Assembly (NCBI GenBank): GCA_910592005.1
Contig: CAJVPP010002082.1
Coordinates: 1-16,430, forward strand
Reading direction: 5' to 3'
DNA from: Funneliformis mosseae
Lineage: Eukaryota; Glomeromycota; Glomeromycetes; Glomerales; Glomeraceae
Length of the DNA stretch: 16,430 nucleotides
Part shown: one piece after another, positions 9,206 to 16,430 of the stretch
How the letters are laid out: the number at the start of each line of letters is the position of its first letter
Numbering within the stretch: position 1 is the stretch's first letter
Notes under the pieces: model-generated
The model's input: only the letters and a program-made list of their open reading frames with translations
The model's database searches: none
Told to the model about the DNA's origin: nothing
Made by a program: the position numbers and the translations under genes

Positions 9206-9260
9206 ACATCATGTTACCCATTTTTTTTTCACACCATGATAACCATTTTTTTTACATCCT
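9206..9260. repeat. Short tandem repeat, unit about 25 bases
   Basis: Units beginning acatcatg (9206) and acaccatg (9231), each followed by a cca and a run of eight or nine T, are followed by a partial third unit, acatcc, at 9254. Spacing is 25 and 23 bases. A related pair of short units (ttttacactcc, ttttttacacc) occurs at about 9638-9664. The array begins just after the last gene of the block and may lie near the element's end. Confidence 0.6.
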
Positions 9261-9680
9261 CCCTCGGTCAAGACCTTTAAGAGATAGCCTAACTTAATTG
9301 TTTCCATGTTTTAGTTATATGCTCTGCACCTTCAGTATTCTACAACTCCTGTATTCATATTTGCCTCATATATTAGCATACTTTAGAATAGGGTAGCATA
9401 GAATCGAAAAAATATAGCATCCATATTTGCTTCATCCTAAAGGGCTTGCTTATATTCCTACTATATTTTTTCTCTTAGCAAGTGCTATCATTATAGTATG
9501 TGGATTAGGAGACTATAAGAGGATATATATGTTTGCTTTAGAGATGAGATTTAAATATATTTATCTGGCTATTTATTAGAAGGCTTAATAAACTAACATT
9601 CTAAAAAAAAATTCTACTGATAGGCCATGAAAGAATTTTTTACACTCCTATTTTTTTACACCTAAGGTTATATTTCTAGA
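9261..9680. other. Non-coding stretch with degenerate short repeats
   Basis: I see no supported gene. Two similar words, attcatatttgcctcat near 9353 and atccatatttgcttcat near 9419, form an imperfect direct repeat. T-rich acac words recur at 9638-9664. The stretch probably belongs to a transposon terminal region. Confidence 0.35.
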
Positions 9681-9775
9681 TGTAAATTTTTATTGTACTA
9701 AGATTATAATCAGAAAGGTATACAAAAGTAAGAAAATAAATTAGTGATTCTAAGTGAGAGAAGGAAGCTGGAATT
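9681..9775 (+). repeat. Direct repeat copy 1 (about 95 bases)
   Basis: This copy carries tgtaa, a T-run, gattataatcagaaagg, then caaaagtaagaaaataaatt and a gagagaagg end. The same order recurs 165 bases downstream with scattered substitutions. It has no coding potential. Confidence 0.7.
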
Positions 9776-9845
9776 CAATAATCGTCACTTATTTCCTTGA
9801 GATTTATAATCAATTTACTTCAGTCTGCATATACTTTCTACTAAG

Positions 9846-9940
9846 TGTAATTTTTTATTATATCAGGATTATAATCAGAAAGGCGTGCAAAAGTAAGAAA
9901 ATAAATTAGTAATTTTATTGAGAGAGAGGGGCTAGAGTAC
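9846..9940 (+). repeat. Direct repeat copy 2 (about 95 bases)
   Basis: This is the second copy of the repeat at 9681. The core words gattataatcagaaagg (9867) and caaaagtaagaaaataaatt are identical between copies, and the flanks diverge. It lies just before the truncated pol remnant and could be a subterminal repeat of a mobile element or a decayed tandem duplication. Confidence 0.7.
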
Positions 9941-10068
9941 ATTTTAAGAATACAATTTTTATTGATATAGTAAAATTATATTTTGAGAGCTCTAGGAATA
10001 GCAAATCAATAAGTAACTATTTTAACAGTAGGAAATGCCTAAACTATATCATTTGATAAGCATCTTTC

Positions 10069-11766
10069 TTGGATTTCAGGGTGAAAACAAAATGGTTTGC
10101 CTGCTCTCTCTGCTGCTAGTTGCCTATATAAGTAAAAGCCTCAATAATACTAAATGGTATTATACACTGACAGAATTGAAATGTATTACTGCTATTTAGG
10201 CAATAGAACATTTTAGAATATATTTATTGCATCAACTATTTGATCTTATTTACTAATCATGCTATACTACAATAATTGTTTAATAAATCTGATTTGCCTT
10301 AAAAATTTATATAATAAATTATTAAAATTATGGAATTTAATTACGACTTTTGATATTTTAAAGGAAAAATTCATTTAAATACTAATATATTATCCTGAAT
10401 TCTAATTTAAAAACTTTATAAATAAAAGAAGTTTATTTAGAATAAAAGCACAAATATTAGTAGCATAACTAATAGCTTTAATAATATAATATGAATCTTA
10501 ATTTTATATAATAACCTTTATCTTTATCTAATATATCAATATACCTATCTTTATTTACACCTGCATAATAACTCTCTATTTAAAAATAAGCTAAACATTA
10601 TATTATTCATAATCAAACTTATATTGATATAATCTCAAAATAATACTAATTCTCTTCTCATAATAAAAATTACAGAATTAGAATCTTTATTATACAACAC
10701 TCATAATGAACTACTAGACAGATACCCTAGATGAAATATCACCTTCAATAAATTAGTTAACAAATATTATTAGTCAAATATATATAATCATATTAAGGAA
10801 TGGATACAAACTTGTAATATTTGTTAACAACAAGGAACTCCTCATTGAAAAGAACTCTTATATCTAATACTAGTTGAATAACCTTTTGATCAAATAGGAA
10901 TTGATTACATTATATTTTTTAAGATCAAATAAGATAATTATTATATTATCATTGCAACTAAAGATTTAATTAAATGGACTGAAGCTATTATTGTAATTGA
11001 TTATATATTCAGACCTCAGCACAATTTATTTTTCAAGATATTATATATAGATATAGAGCATCATGAGAAATATTAACTGATAAAGCTATATCTTACTAAT
11101 AATTATTTTACTTTACATTATTGGAACTAAACATTGTCTCTCATCTCTGTATCATTCTCAAACAAATAGATTGACTAAAAGGTTTAATTAAATTTTATAC
11201 ACAATCTTAGCTAAATATGTAGAATAACATTAAGGTAAATAGGATATCTATCTCTTATTAGTTTTGTTTACTTATCGAATAGTATAACAAATGACAACTA
11301 AATATGAATCTTTTGAATTATTATATGGATAACATACTATATTACCAATAGATTTACAAGTACTATGACCTATAACTGCATCAAATTTATCATAATCTAT
11401 TAAGCAATATCATTAATTATTAACTATCCAATTACAATAACATAGAAATGATACACAGAAAATATATTACAGTGGTAATAGCAATAAAAAGAATGATATG
11501 ATCAAATACATTAAGGTATAAATTATTAGACTAAAGATAAAGTTTTATTATTTAATGTTCTATAATCACATGTATATAGTAATAAATTTAGGGAAAAATT
11601 TGATGAACCTTTTTATATACATAAAATAGTACAATCAGATATCTATAAATTATATACATTAGATGAATAAGTTAGAAAAAATCTAATATATGCTAATCTT
11701 CTAAAACTATATTTGGAAAGAACTAATTAGGAACTGCAAATTATTATTAACAATTATCATTTATAA
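10069..11766 (+). pseudogene. Ty3/gypsy pol remnant: RNase H and integrase, 5'-truncated
   Basis: The RNase H part (about 10069-10412) shows V-A-Y-I-S-K-S-L, then Y-T-L-T-E-L-K with the catalytic Glu at 10173-10175. T-N-H follows at 10252-10260, where T-D-H is expected, and the domain ends Y-F-K-G-K-I-H-L-N-T-N-I-L-S, matching the G-x-x-N-x-x-A-D-x-L-S-R end of these domains. The integrase shows a His then C-N-I-C (10813-10824) of the HHCC finger, Asp in G-I-D-Y (10903-10905), L-T-D-K (Asp 11079-11081) and Y-H-S-Q-T-N-R-L-T-K-R-F-N, where the catalytic Glu has become Lys (AAA 11177-11179). Then come S-F-E-L-L-Y-G and a C-terminal D-E-P-F-Y-I-H-K module, ending TAA 11764-11766. No reverse transcriptase lies upstream, and many stops and shifts are present. 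Confidence 0.85.
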
Positions 11767-12298
11767 TATTAATTATAAATAAATTTAATTTTCTTGAAGA
11801 AACTTATTTTTGAATTAAAATGGAATTTTTAACTCTTAATGATCTTATCCTTCAAGATTTATAAAGAGACATCAATTTTGAATAAACAATTAATCTTATT
11901 AACCTTACACTATCAAAATGTCTTATAATTAAAAAATTAATTTGTAATTCGTAAAAAATAAAAAGATCAATATCAAATTTATATTGTAATCAGCAGTGAT
12001 AAGTTATATAATAAATTTAATTAATATCAATAATCTGAAGCTGAAATAAATATTGACAAAAATGGAAAGATCTACATTACTTTTATATTAATTTAAAATT
12101 TGCTTGTATCATTCAAAGTTGTTGAAGTTGGTGTTATTGTTTATAGTAATAGTAAAATACATTAATATCAAGAATTTTAACCATCTTAAACTTAAATATA
12201 AATAATAAATGACCCAAAATTGATATAAAACTTGTTTCTGTTAATCAAAATGTGCCAAGTTGCATTATAGAATAAATTTAAGAGAATGGTAGATTTTA
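11767..12298. other. No supported gene; possible 3' remnant of the pol element
   Basis: A short frame from ATG 11820 (M-E-F-L-T-L-N-D-L) has several stops, and other frames break just as often. No LTR or polypurine tract could be identified confidently. Another short open stretch around 12040-12160 shows no motif I recognise. Confidence 0.3.
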
Positions 12299-12559
12299 AG
12301 AGGTGATAGCAATTCAGAAAAAGGCATATTACTTTATTCTATTCGTGTGGATTGGCAAACTGTTATAGAATAAAATAACAAACAATTTTACATACATATA
12401 ATTAAAGGAAATGAAAATAGTAAGATATTACCAGGATATAGGTGTCATTCTGATAGTAAATTTAGTGACATTGAAATAACACTAAGTAATGCTATAATAA
12501 GTTTATATTAACAATTTTTATCTAATTCTAAACCAAATTTTCTGGATTTTTTATTTTAG
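12299..12559 (+). pseudogene. Reading-frame remnant of an unidentified fungal protein
   Basis: The frame at 12299-12559 is interrupted only by TAA 12371-12373 and TAA 12509-12511 before TAG 12557-12559. The first two fit decayed Gln codons. It reads a strand-rich segment (I-R-V-D-W-Q-T-V-I-E) and then L-P-G-Y-R-C-H-S-D-S-K-F-S and a helix with N-A-I-I-S-L-Y. The last pattern resembles, from memory, C-terminal parts of expanded hypothetical protein families in mycorrhizal fungi. No function can be given. The TAG could instead be the end of an intron (ttttag). Confidence 0.35.
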
Positions 12560-12641
12560 GTTGAGATAATAATAAATTACTAAAAGTTTTATTAAAAGAT
12601 ATATATTTTCAACTATTCGCTATTAAGATTGGAAAATTTTT

Positions 12642-12685
12642 ATTGTATATTACAAATATTTATATTTGTAATCAAAAAATACAAT
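12642..12685. repeat. Inverted repeat able to form a hairpin
   Basis: Perfect 10-base arms, attacaaata (12649-12658) and tatttgtaat (12663-12672), flank a four-base loop. Outer arms attgtat (12642-12648) and atacaat (12679-12685) extend the stem across a six-base bulge. It could be a chance AT palindrome, the core of a small inverted-repeat element, or a terminator-like structure. No coding is seen around it. Confidence 0.5.
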
Positions 12686-13028
12686 AGAAAATTATATTGC
12701 AACATTTGTTAGTAAATACAATAAGAAATGTATTTTATTTATTTAAACAATCTAGTCTGAAAATTATAAATTTCAATATATCAACAAGATTACAAATTAT
12801 TATATTTTTTCAACTCTACCTTAATTGAAGCATGAAAAAATGCAAATATTTATAAAAAATATTGTGACATATAACTATTTAGTTTAGACCATCTAATAAT
12901 ACAAAAAACTATCAATGCATAAAGAATTCCTAAATATATACTATATTTTGAAATAATAAAATACTTATAAATAATATTTTTAATTATCATTTGAAAAAAA
13001 AACAATTAGTGAAATTAATTAGTAGCAA
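12686..13028. other. AT-rich stretch without a recognisable gene
   Basis: All frames are closed by frequent stops and no motif stands out. It may hold the erased 5' part of the next gene, because the first readable segment of that gene begins at about 13029 without a start codon. Confidence 0.35.
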
Positions 13029-14024
13029 TTATTTCAAAATTGGCTTGCACAAAAAAGTACAATTATTGAATTACATAAAAAGCTAAAAAATATATATCCA
13101 CCAAATTTTTTGCATAATGAATGTGAACTTTATACATAGCGTGCAATGTTAAGAATTACAAGATATACAAAAATTACACTATTTTTTAAAGATCAATTAG
13201 AAGTAAAATATATTTATTAAAAAATAATAACTAATTATCATTATAATCAAATTAAACTAATTATTTTATTAAATTTAGTATAAATTCTATTCTTGAAACT
13301 CTAATCCATTGATAGATCAAAATATCTTAGAAATTTTATATTATCATAGATTTTTAAATACTGTTTTAATAAATGTATTTAACTCAAGTAATCAATTTTA
13401 GAAATATTTTCAAAAATTACTAGAAGAAAACAAAACAGGTCATAATGGGAAAATACGAATTTTATCAATCATTACAAATAGTTTTGAATATAAATAACTT
13501 CAAAAAAATCTCAAAATATAGTATTATTACTTATATTAATGCTTACTACTATATATTTATAACTATTATTTATATTATAAATAGATTTCATCTAAAACAG
13601 TAGCAAAAACTAAACATTATTACAAGATTAACAATATAGGATATGTAATAATAGATAAATTTATTATTACATAAGTATAAACTATTGAAGAAATGGAGAA
13701 ATAATTTCAAAATTTCTTTGCTGATAAAAATATTGTAAATTTAAATTCTTACAAGATGTATACGAAAATTTGGTGAACTACTTAAATATCTAAAAGATCA
13801 AAAGGAAATATTATGGTAAAAATTCTTTGAGCTATATCTCATTGGCATAAAATAAATAACATTTTTAGTACATTTGAAAGATAGATCTTATGTATATAGG
13901 GAAGATCTAGAAGATTCGTGTGGTATCTATTCTAAATATAAATATAATGTATTTGATGATTTAAGATTTTTAATAACAGAAAGAATAAGTGAAAAATTCA
14001 ACAAATTAATATAATTTTTTTATA

Positions 14025-14269
14025 ATATTTTAGCAGGTTTAAGTAGTATTAAAAAAATATTAAGAATAAATTATATATATTTTTTATGTTACAAAATAAA
14101 GTTTTTAATAAATAAAAAAAATTACCTTTAAAATTACTATTTATTTATAATTATATTGTTTTAAAAATTATAATTAATAAAAATAATAAAACAAATATTC
14201 AATAATAATAAACATTTAAAAATATATTATTAGAACTAACTAATTATAAAATTTGAATTTATTTGTCAG
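14025..14269 (+). other. Candidate decayed intron inside the DDE-like gene
   Basis: Protein-like reading stops near 14020 and resumes at 14270. The right end has a ctaac branch-point-like word (14236-14240), a T-rich run and cag at 14267-14269, a good 3' splice site. A gtttaag at about 14036 could be the donor. Joining these sites does not keep frame exactly, so indels or a different donor must be assumed. Confidence 0.35.
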
Positions 14270-15439
14270 TATTTAAAGTGTAAATATGAAAAGGAATTTC
14301 AAATAGATTATCTAAAATGATCTTATTATATTGAATGTCTTGAACATTGTCTTCTATATACTTTTGGAGAATGTGATAGATCTTATCTTTCTAATTGTAA
14401 TCAATGTAACAAAATATTTGAATTTTTTCATCAATTAGCTAATATAATACCAGATGATTTTGAACGAATTATAGAAAATAAAAAAAAACTTTAATATTAC
14501 TGATCTCATCAAGTATGCAAGATATACCTTAATACTCAATTTAATGCAAATTTACTTTTTTTTGATGAAGAAGATGCTATTATTATAGTGAATTATAAGA
14601 TAAAGATTTTATCAAAATCAGCATGAAAGGTAAAATCAGATTTCTATAGAAAGTCTAGATAGACATTACATACAATGTTAGTCTATATAAAAGCTAATAA
14701 TCATAAATTAAAAATAAAAGCCTTTGATCATTAGTCTTTAAATACAATTCAAGATGTATTATTTATAACTTCATATTTTGAAATTATATTTAATTTATTT
14801 GAAAAAAAATCTAAATGTGTAAGAATTCTATCTGATAATGGTACTTATTACCATTGTGCTGAATTAATAGCTATAATTATAAACTGAAAATCTTAGTATG
14901 ATATGAAAATTTAAAGTTAGACTTTTTTAGAGGTAGGAGAAGCCAAAATAGTGATCAATTCATATTATGTTTAGGTCATTAATATAATGATTGTATTGAT
15001 AAATTATAATTGTTGCTTATAAATCTTTATTATAGTTATTTCTAAATTTTTTATACAATTAAACAATATATTAGGCTAGAATACAATATATCTGAAGGTT
15101 AAAATAGAAGAAGTAATTAAAGGTATTAGAGGAGCAATAATTGCAAACATTGAACTAAATCAGAAGAAAAAAAGTAAAAAACTTATGATAACTGGCATTT
15201 TCAATTGATTTGAATTTAAGTAGCCTATTGAGGAAGAATTTAGTGGATTTGTATATGGTTGAGCTCTTCTCAATTTTGGAAAATAAAATAATTTTTCTCT
15301 TTTGAATATTTGTAAATCAATGAAGGGTGATGAACAATTTCAATCAAATTCCTCAATTTCTACATCTACAAATATAAATTCCAAATGGATAATTCTGATA
15401 CTATCAATAAATCAGAATAATAACTCTTAAAATGAAATA

Positions 15440-15575
15440 GCTAAACTAAATAAATTGACAAAGAATAATATTAGAGAAGAATTAAAAAGAAGATTCCTAT
15501 TTTATAATGAAAAAGAAAATCAGCAAAAGTTAATTGCAATGTTGAGAGAAAATATTGCATGTGAAATAATAAATA
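15440..15575 (+). other. SAP-like domain
   Basis: The frame reads L-N-K-L-T-K-N-N-I-R-E-E-L-K-R-R and, after a short turn, K-L-I-A-M-L-R-E-N. This fits the two-helix SAP pattern (a Leu-rich helix, a turn, then a second helix ending L-x-E), a module that binds scaffold or AT-rich DNA. Unlike the core upstream it has no internal stop. Assignment is by pattern only. Confidence 0.45.
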
Positions 15576-15584
15576 AAATAGCAG

Positions 15585-15655
15585 GTAATAAATTTTTTTT
15601 ATTTTTTTTTGCGAATTTACAATAAAATTCAATTAATTATTTTTTTGTTACATAG
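15585..15655 (+). other. Probable spliceosomal intron, 71 bases
   Basis: GTAATA at 15585 and a T-rich tract ending ttacatag at 15655 bracket a stretch with homopolymer T. Joining codon base 15584 to 15656 keeps the reading frame from the SAP-like part into a Glu-Ala-Arg-Lys stretch and the Lys tail. The preserved frame across the junction supports the call. Confidence 0.6.
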
Positions 15656-15759
15656 AAGCAAGAAAGGCAATTAGTACAGTAAATAATAATAATATAACAG
15701 AAATAAAAATAAAAAAAGGAAAAAGAAAAAAAAAGAAAAAGAAAAAGAAAAGTAAATGA
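15656..15759 (+). other. Last exon with Lys-rich, nuclear-localisation-like tail
   Basis: After the intron the frame is open for about 34 codons and ends with TGA 15757-15759. The last dozen or so codons are almost all Lys or Arg (aaa/aag/aga), made of an A-rich microsatellite at 15710-15755. Such a tail could serve nuclear import or DNA contact. Simple-repeat slippage alone could also create it. Confidence 0.5.
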
Positions 15760-16108
15760 GTGTATCTGCTAAAAAAAATAGAAAATATTATGATATTTTC
15801 AATAATAATATCAGATATTATTATATTGTTACATTACTGCTTTAGAAATAACTATTTTCAACTTTAAAAGAAAATCAGAAATATGAAAAAAATAAGGTGA
15901 CGAAAATATATACCTGAAGAAATAATAGAATTATTAAAAGGTTTTTTCATACTGATAACATTTATAAAAGTGATCGATATTCTGTAAAAGAAATACTTAA
16001 GGGACTACAAAAAAGGTAGAAATGGATGAGTTAGAAGAATGTGATATACTAAAGTTAAAAATGATTGAAAATTGAATTAGCAGTATTCCTACCAATAAAG
16101 TTCTGAAT
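15760..16108. other. AT-rich stretch after the DDE-like gene
   Basis: One short frame around 15913-15950 reads E-E-I-I-E-L-L-K-G-F-F, followed in another frame by a Asp-Asn-Ile-Tyr-Lys-Ser-Asp stretch to about 16015. This might be a further exon of the preceding gene. A GTAAAT donor-like site at 15752 and a tttag at 15841-15845 could bound an intron, but joining them does not keep frame. I make no gene call. Confidence 0.25.
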
Positions 16109-16325
16109 GAGTCGAGTCGAGTCGAATTTAAAGATCAACTCTATTTGACTCATTTTTTTCGAGTTGAGTCGAGTCAAATTTATTTTATAAAATCTTTCAA
16201 CTTGACTTGATTCAAGTTATATAAATTTTAAACTCGACTCAATTTGACTCAACTTGAGTTTAACTCAACTTAATTTTGATTTGAGTTGAGTCAAATTCAA
16301 ATCAAGTTTCAAGTCAATTTAAATT
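16109..16325. repeat. Fold-back array of GAGTC / GACTC motifs
   Basis: The array opens with gagtcgagtcgagtcgaa (16109) and continues with many variants of gagt(c/t) and of its complement (gactca, actcaact) in both orientations. The strands can therefore pair with each other over most of the array. Copies at the left keep CG, while copies at the right show TG/CA or TA forms. From memory such GAGTC-rich repeats are common in assemblies of mycorrhizal fungi. It may be a satellite or the terminal structure of a non-autonomous element. Confidence 0.7.
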
Positions 16326-16430
16326 AATTTATAAATATTTAAATATAAAAAACTTATTTTAAATTATATGATATTATAAGTTTTATATATTATTTTATTT
16401 AAATCAAAATTATAAAAAAAAATAAAAACA
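16326..16430. other. A/T-only window end
   Basis: Almost purely A and T with short runs. No gene or defined repeat is seen. Confidence 0.4.

Larger units (their letters stand above)
13029..15759 (+). pseudogene. Decayed member of a glomeromycotan multigene family with DDE-like core and SAP-like tail
   Basis: Readable segments in order are as follows. About 13029-13290 is helical and starts F-Q-N-W-L-A-Q-K. About 13400-13510 contains K-T-G-H-N-G-K-I-R and is likely HTH. About 13680-14010 contains L-K-Y-L-K-D-Q-K-E-I-L-W and Y-R-E-D-L-E-D. A Cys-rich part at about 14270-14480 contains C-L-E-H-C-L-L-Y-T-F-G-E-C and C-N-Q-C. The core follows: V-N-Y-K-I-K (Asn 14591-14593 where Asp is expected), L-S-D-N-G (Asp 14834-14836) and G-E-A-K-I-V-I-N (Glu 14939-14941, Asn 14957-14959). 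Then come a C-terminal region, a SAP-like helix pair (about 15440-15575), an intron and a Lys tail ending TGA 15757-15759. I know this order from proteins of mycorrhizal fungi, by memory only. The Asp/Asp/Glu spacing suggests an RNase H-fold DDE nuclease, possibly transposase-derived. The Trp codons of the core are now stops. Confidence 0.65.

Noticed and set aside
9261..10068. Reverse transcriptase upstream of the RNase H remnant
   Set aside because: I found no YxDD-like or other RT motif in any plus-strand frame; the interval is occupied by repeats.
545..15759. Variant nuclear genetic code with TAA/TAG read as Gln and TGA as Trp
   Set aside because: Many stops fit Gln or Trp, but TAG also replaces Trp, TGA may replace Arg, frameshifts are frequent, and catalytic residues are mutated too. 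That is decay, not reassignment.
15752..15845. Second intron extending the DDE-like gene into 15846-16060
   Set aside because: GTAAAT and TTTAG borders exist, but joining them does not keep the frame of the readable piece at 15913.

Overview
The window looks like a nuclear, AT-rich, repeat-dense stretch of an arbuscular mycorrhizal fungus (Glomeromycotina). The evidence is the protein remnants themselves. Gag-like, packaging-ATPase, integrase and SAP/DDE-like reading frames here match, from memory and without a search, families I know mainly from Rhizophagus/Gigaspora-type genomes. Fungal spliceosomal intron signals and GAGTC-rich repeats agree. I cannot name a genus. No rRNA, tRNA, CRISPR array or intact housekeeping gene was seen. 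Nearly every gene is a pseudogene, carrying in-frame stops and single-base frameshifts.

Region 1 (about 545-9260) is a tightly packed, virus-like block: a long gag-protease remnant on + (545-4440); an unknown gene on - (4520-5160); a divergent promoter gap; a coiled-coil protein with a C-terminal membrane segment on + (5460-6248); an A32/HerA-FtsK-type packaging ATPase on + (6331-7176); an rve-type (DDE) integrase on + (7192-8284); a small unknown gene on - (8281-8640) whose stop overlaps that of the integrase; and a small Cys-rich putative zinc-binding protein on + (8717-9147). Short tandem repeats follow (9206-9260). ATPase plus integrase is the core of Maverick/Polinton elements. A retrotransposon-like gag and retropepsin beside them is unusual, and no DNA polymerase B or double-jelly-roll capsid gene is visible.

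Region 2 (about 9260-12000) holds non-coding repeats and a 5'-truncated Ty3/gypsy pol remnant (RNase H then integrase, 10069-11766) with no reverse transcriptase in the window.

Region 3 (about 12300-16430) is still more AT-rich. It holds a short unknown reading-frame remnant and a long decayed gene (13029-15759) of a glomeromycotan multigene family with a DDE-like core, a SAP-like helix pair, one clear intron and a Lys-rich tail. A fold-back GAGTC/GACTC repeat array ends the window.

The decay has one flavour throughout. Gln codons have become TAA/TAG, Trp codons TAG/TGA, and several catalytic residues are changed in ways explained by C:G to T:A transitions. All three stop codons occur, so this is mutation and not a variant genetic code.
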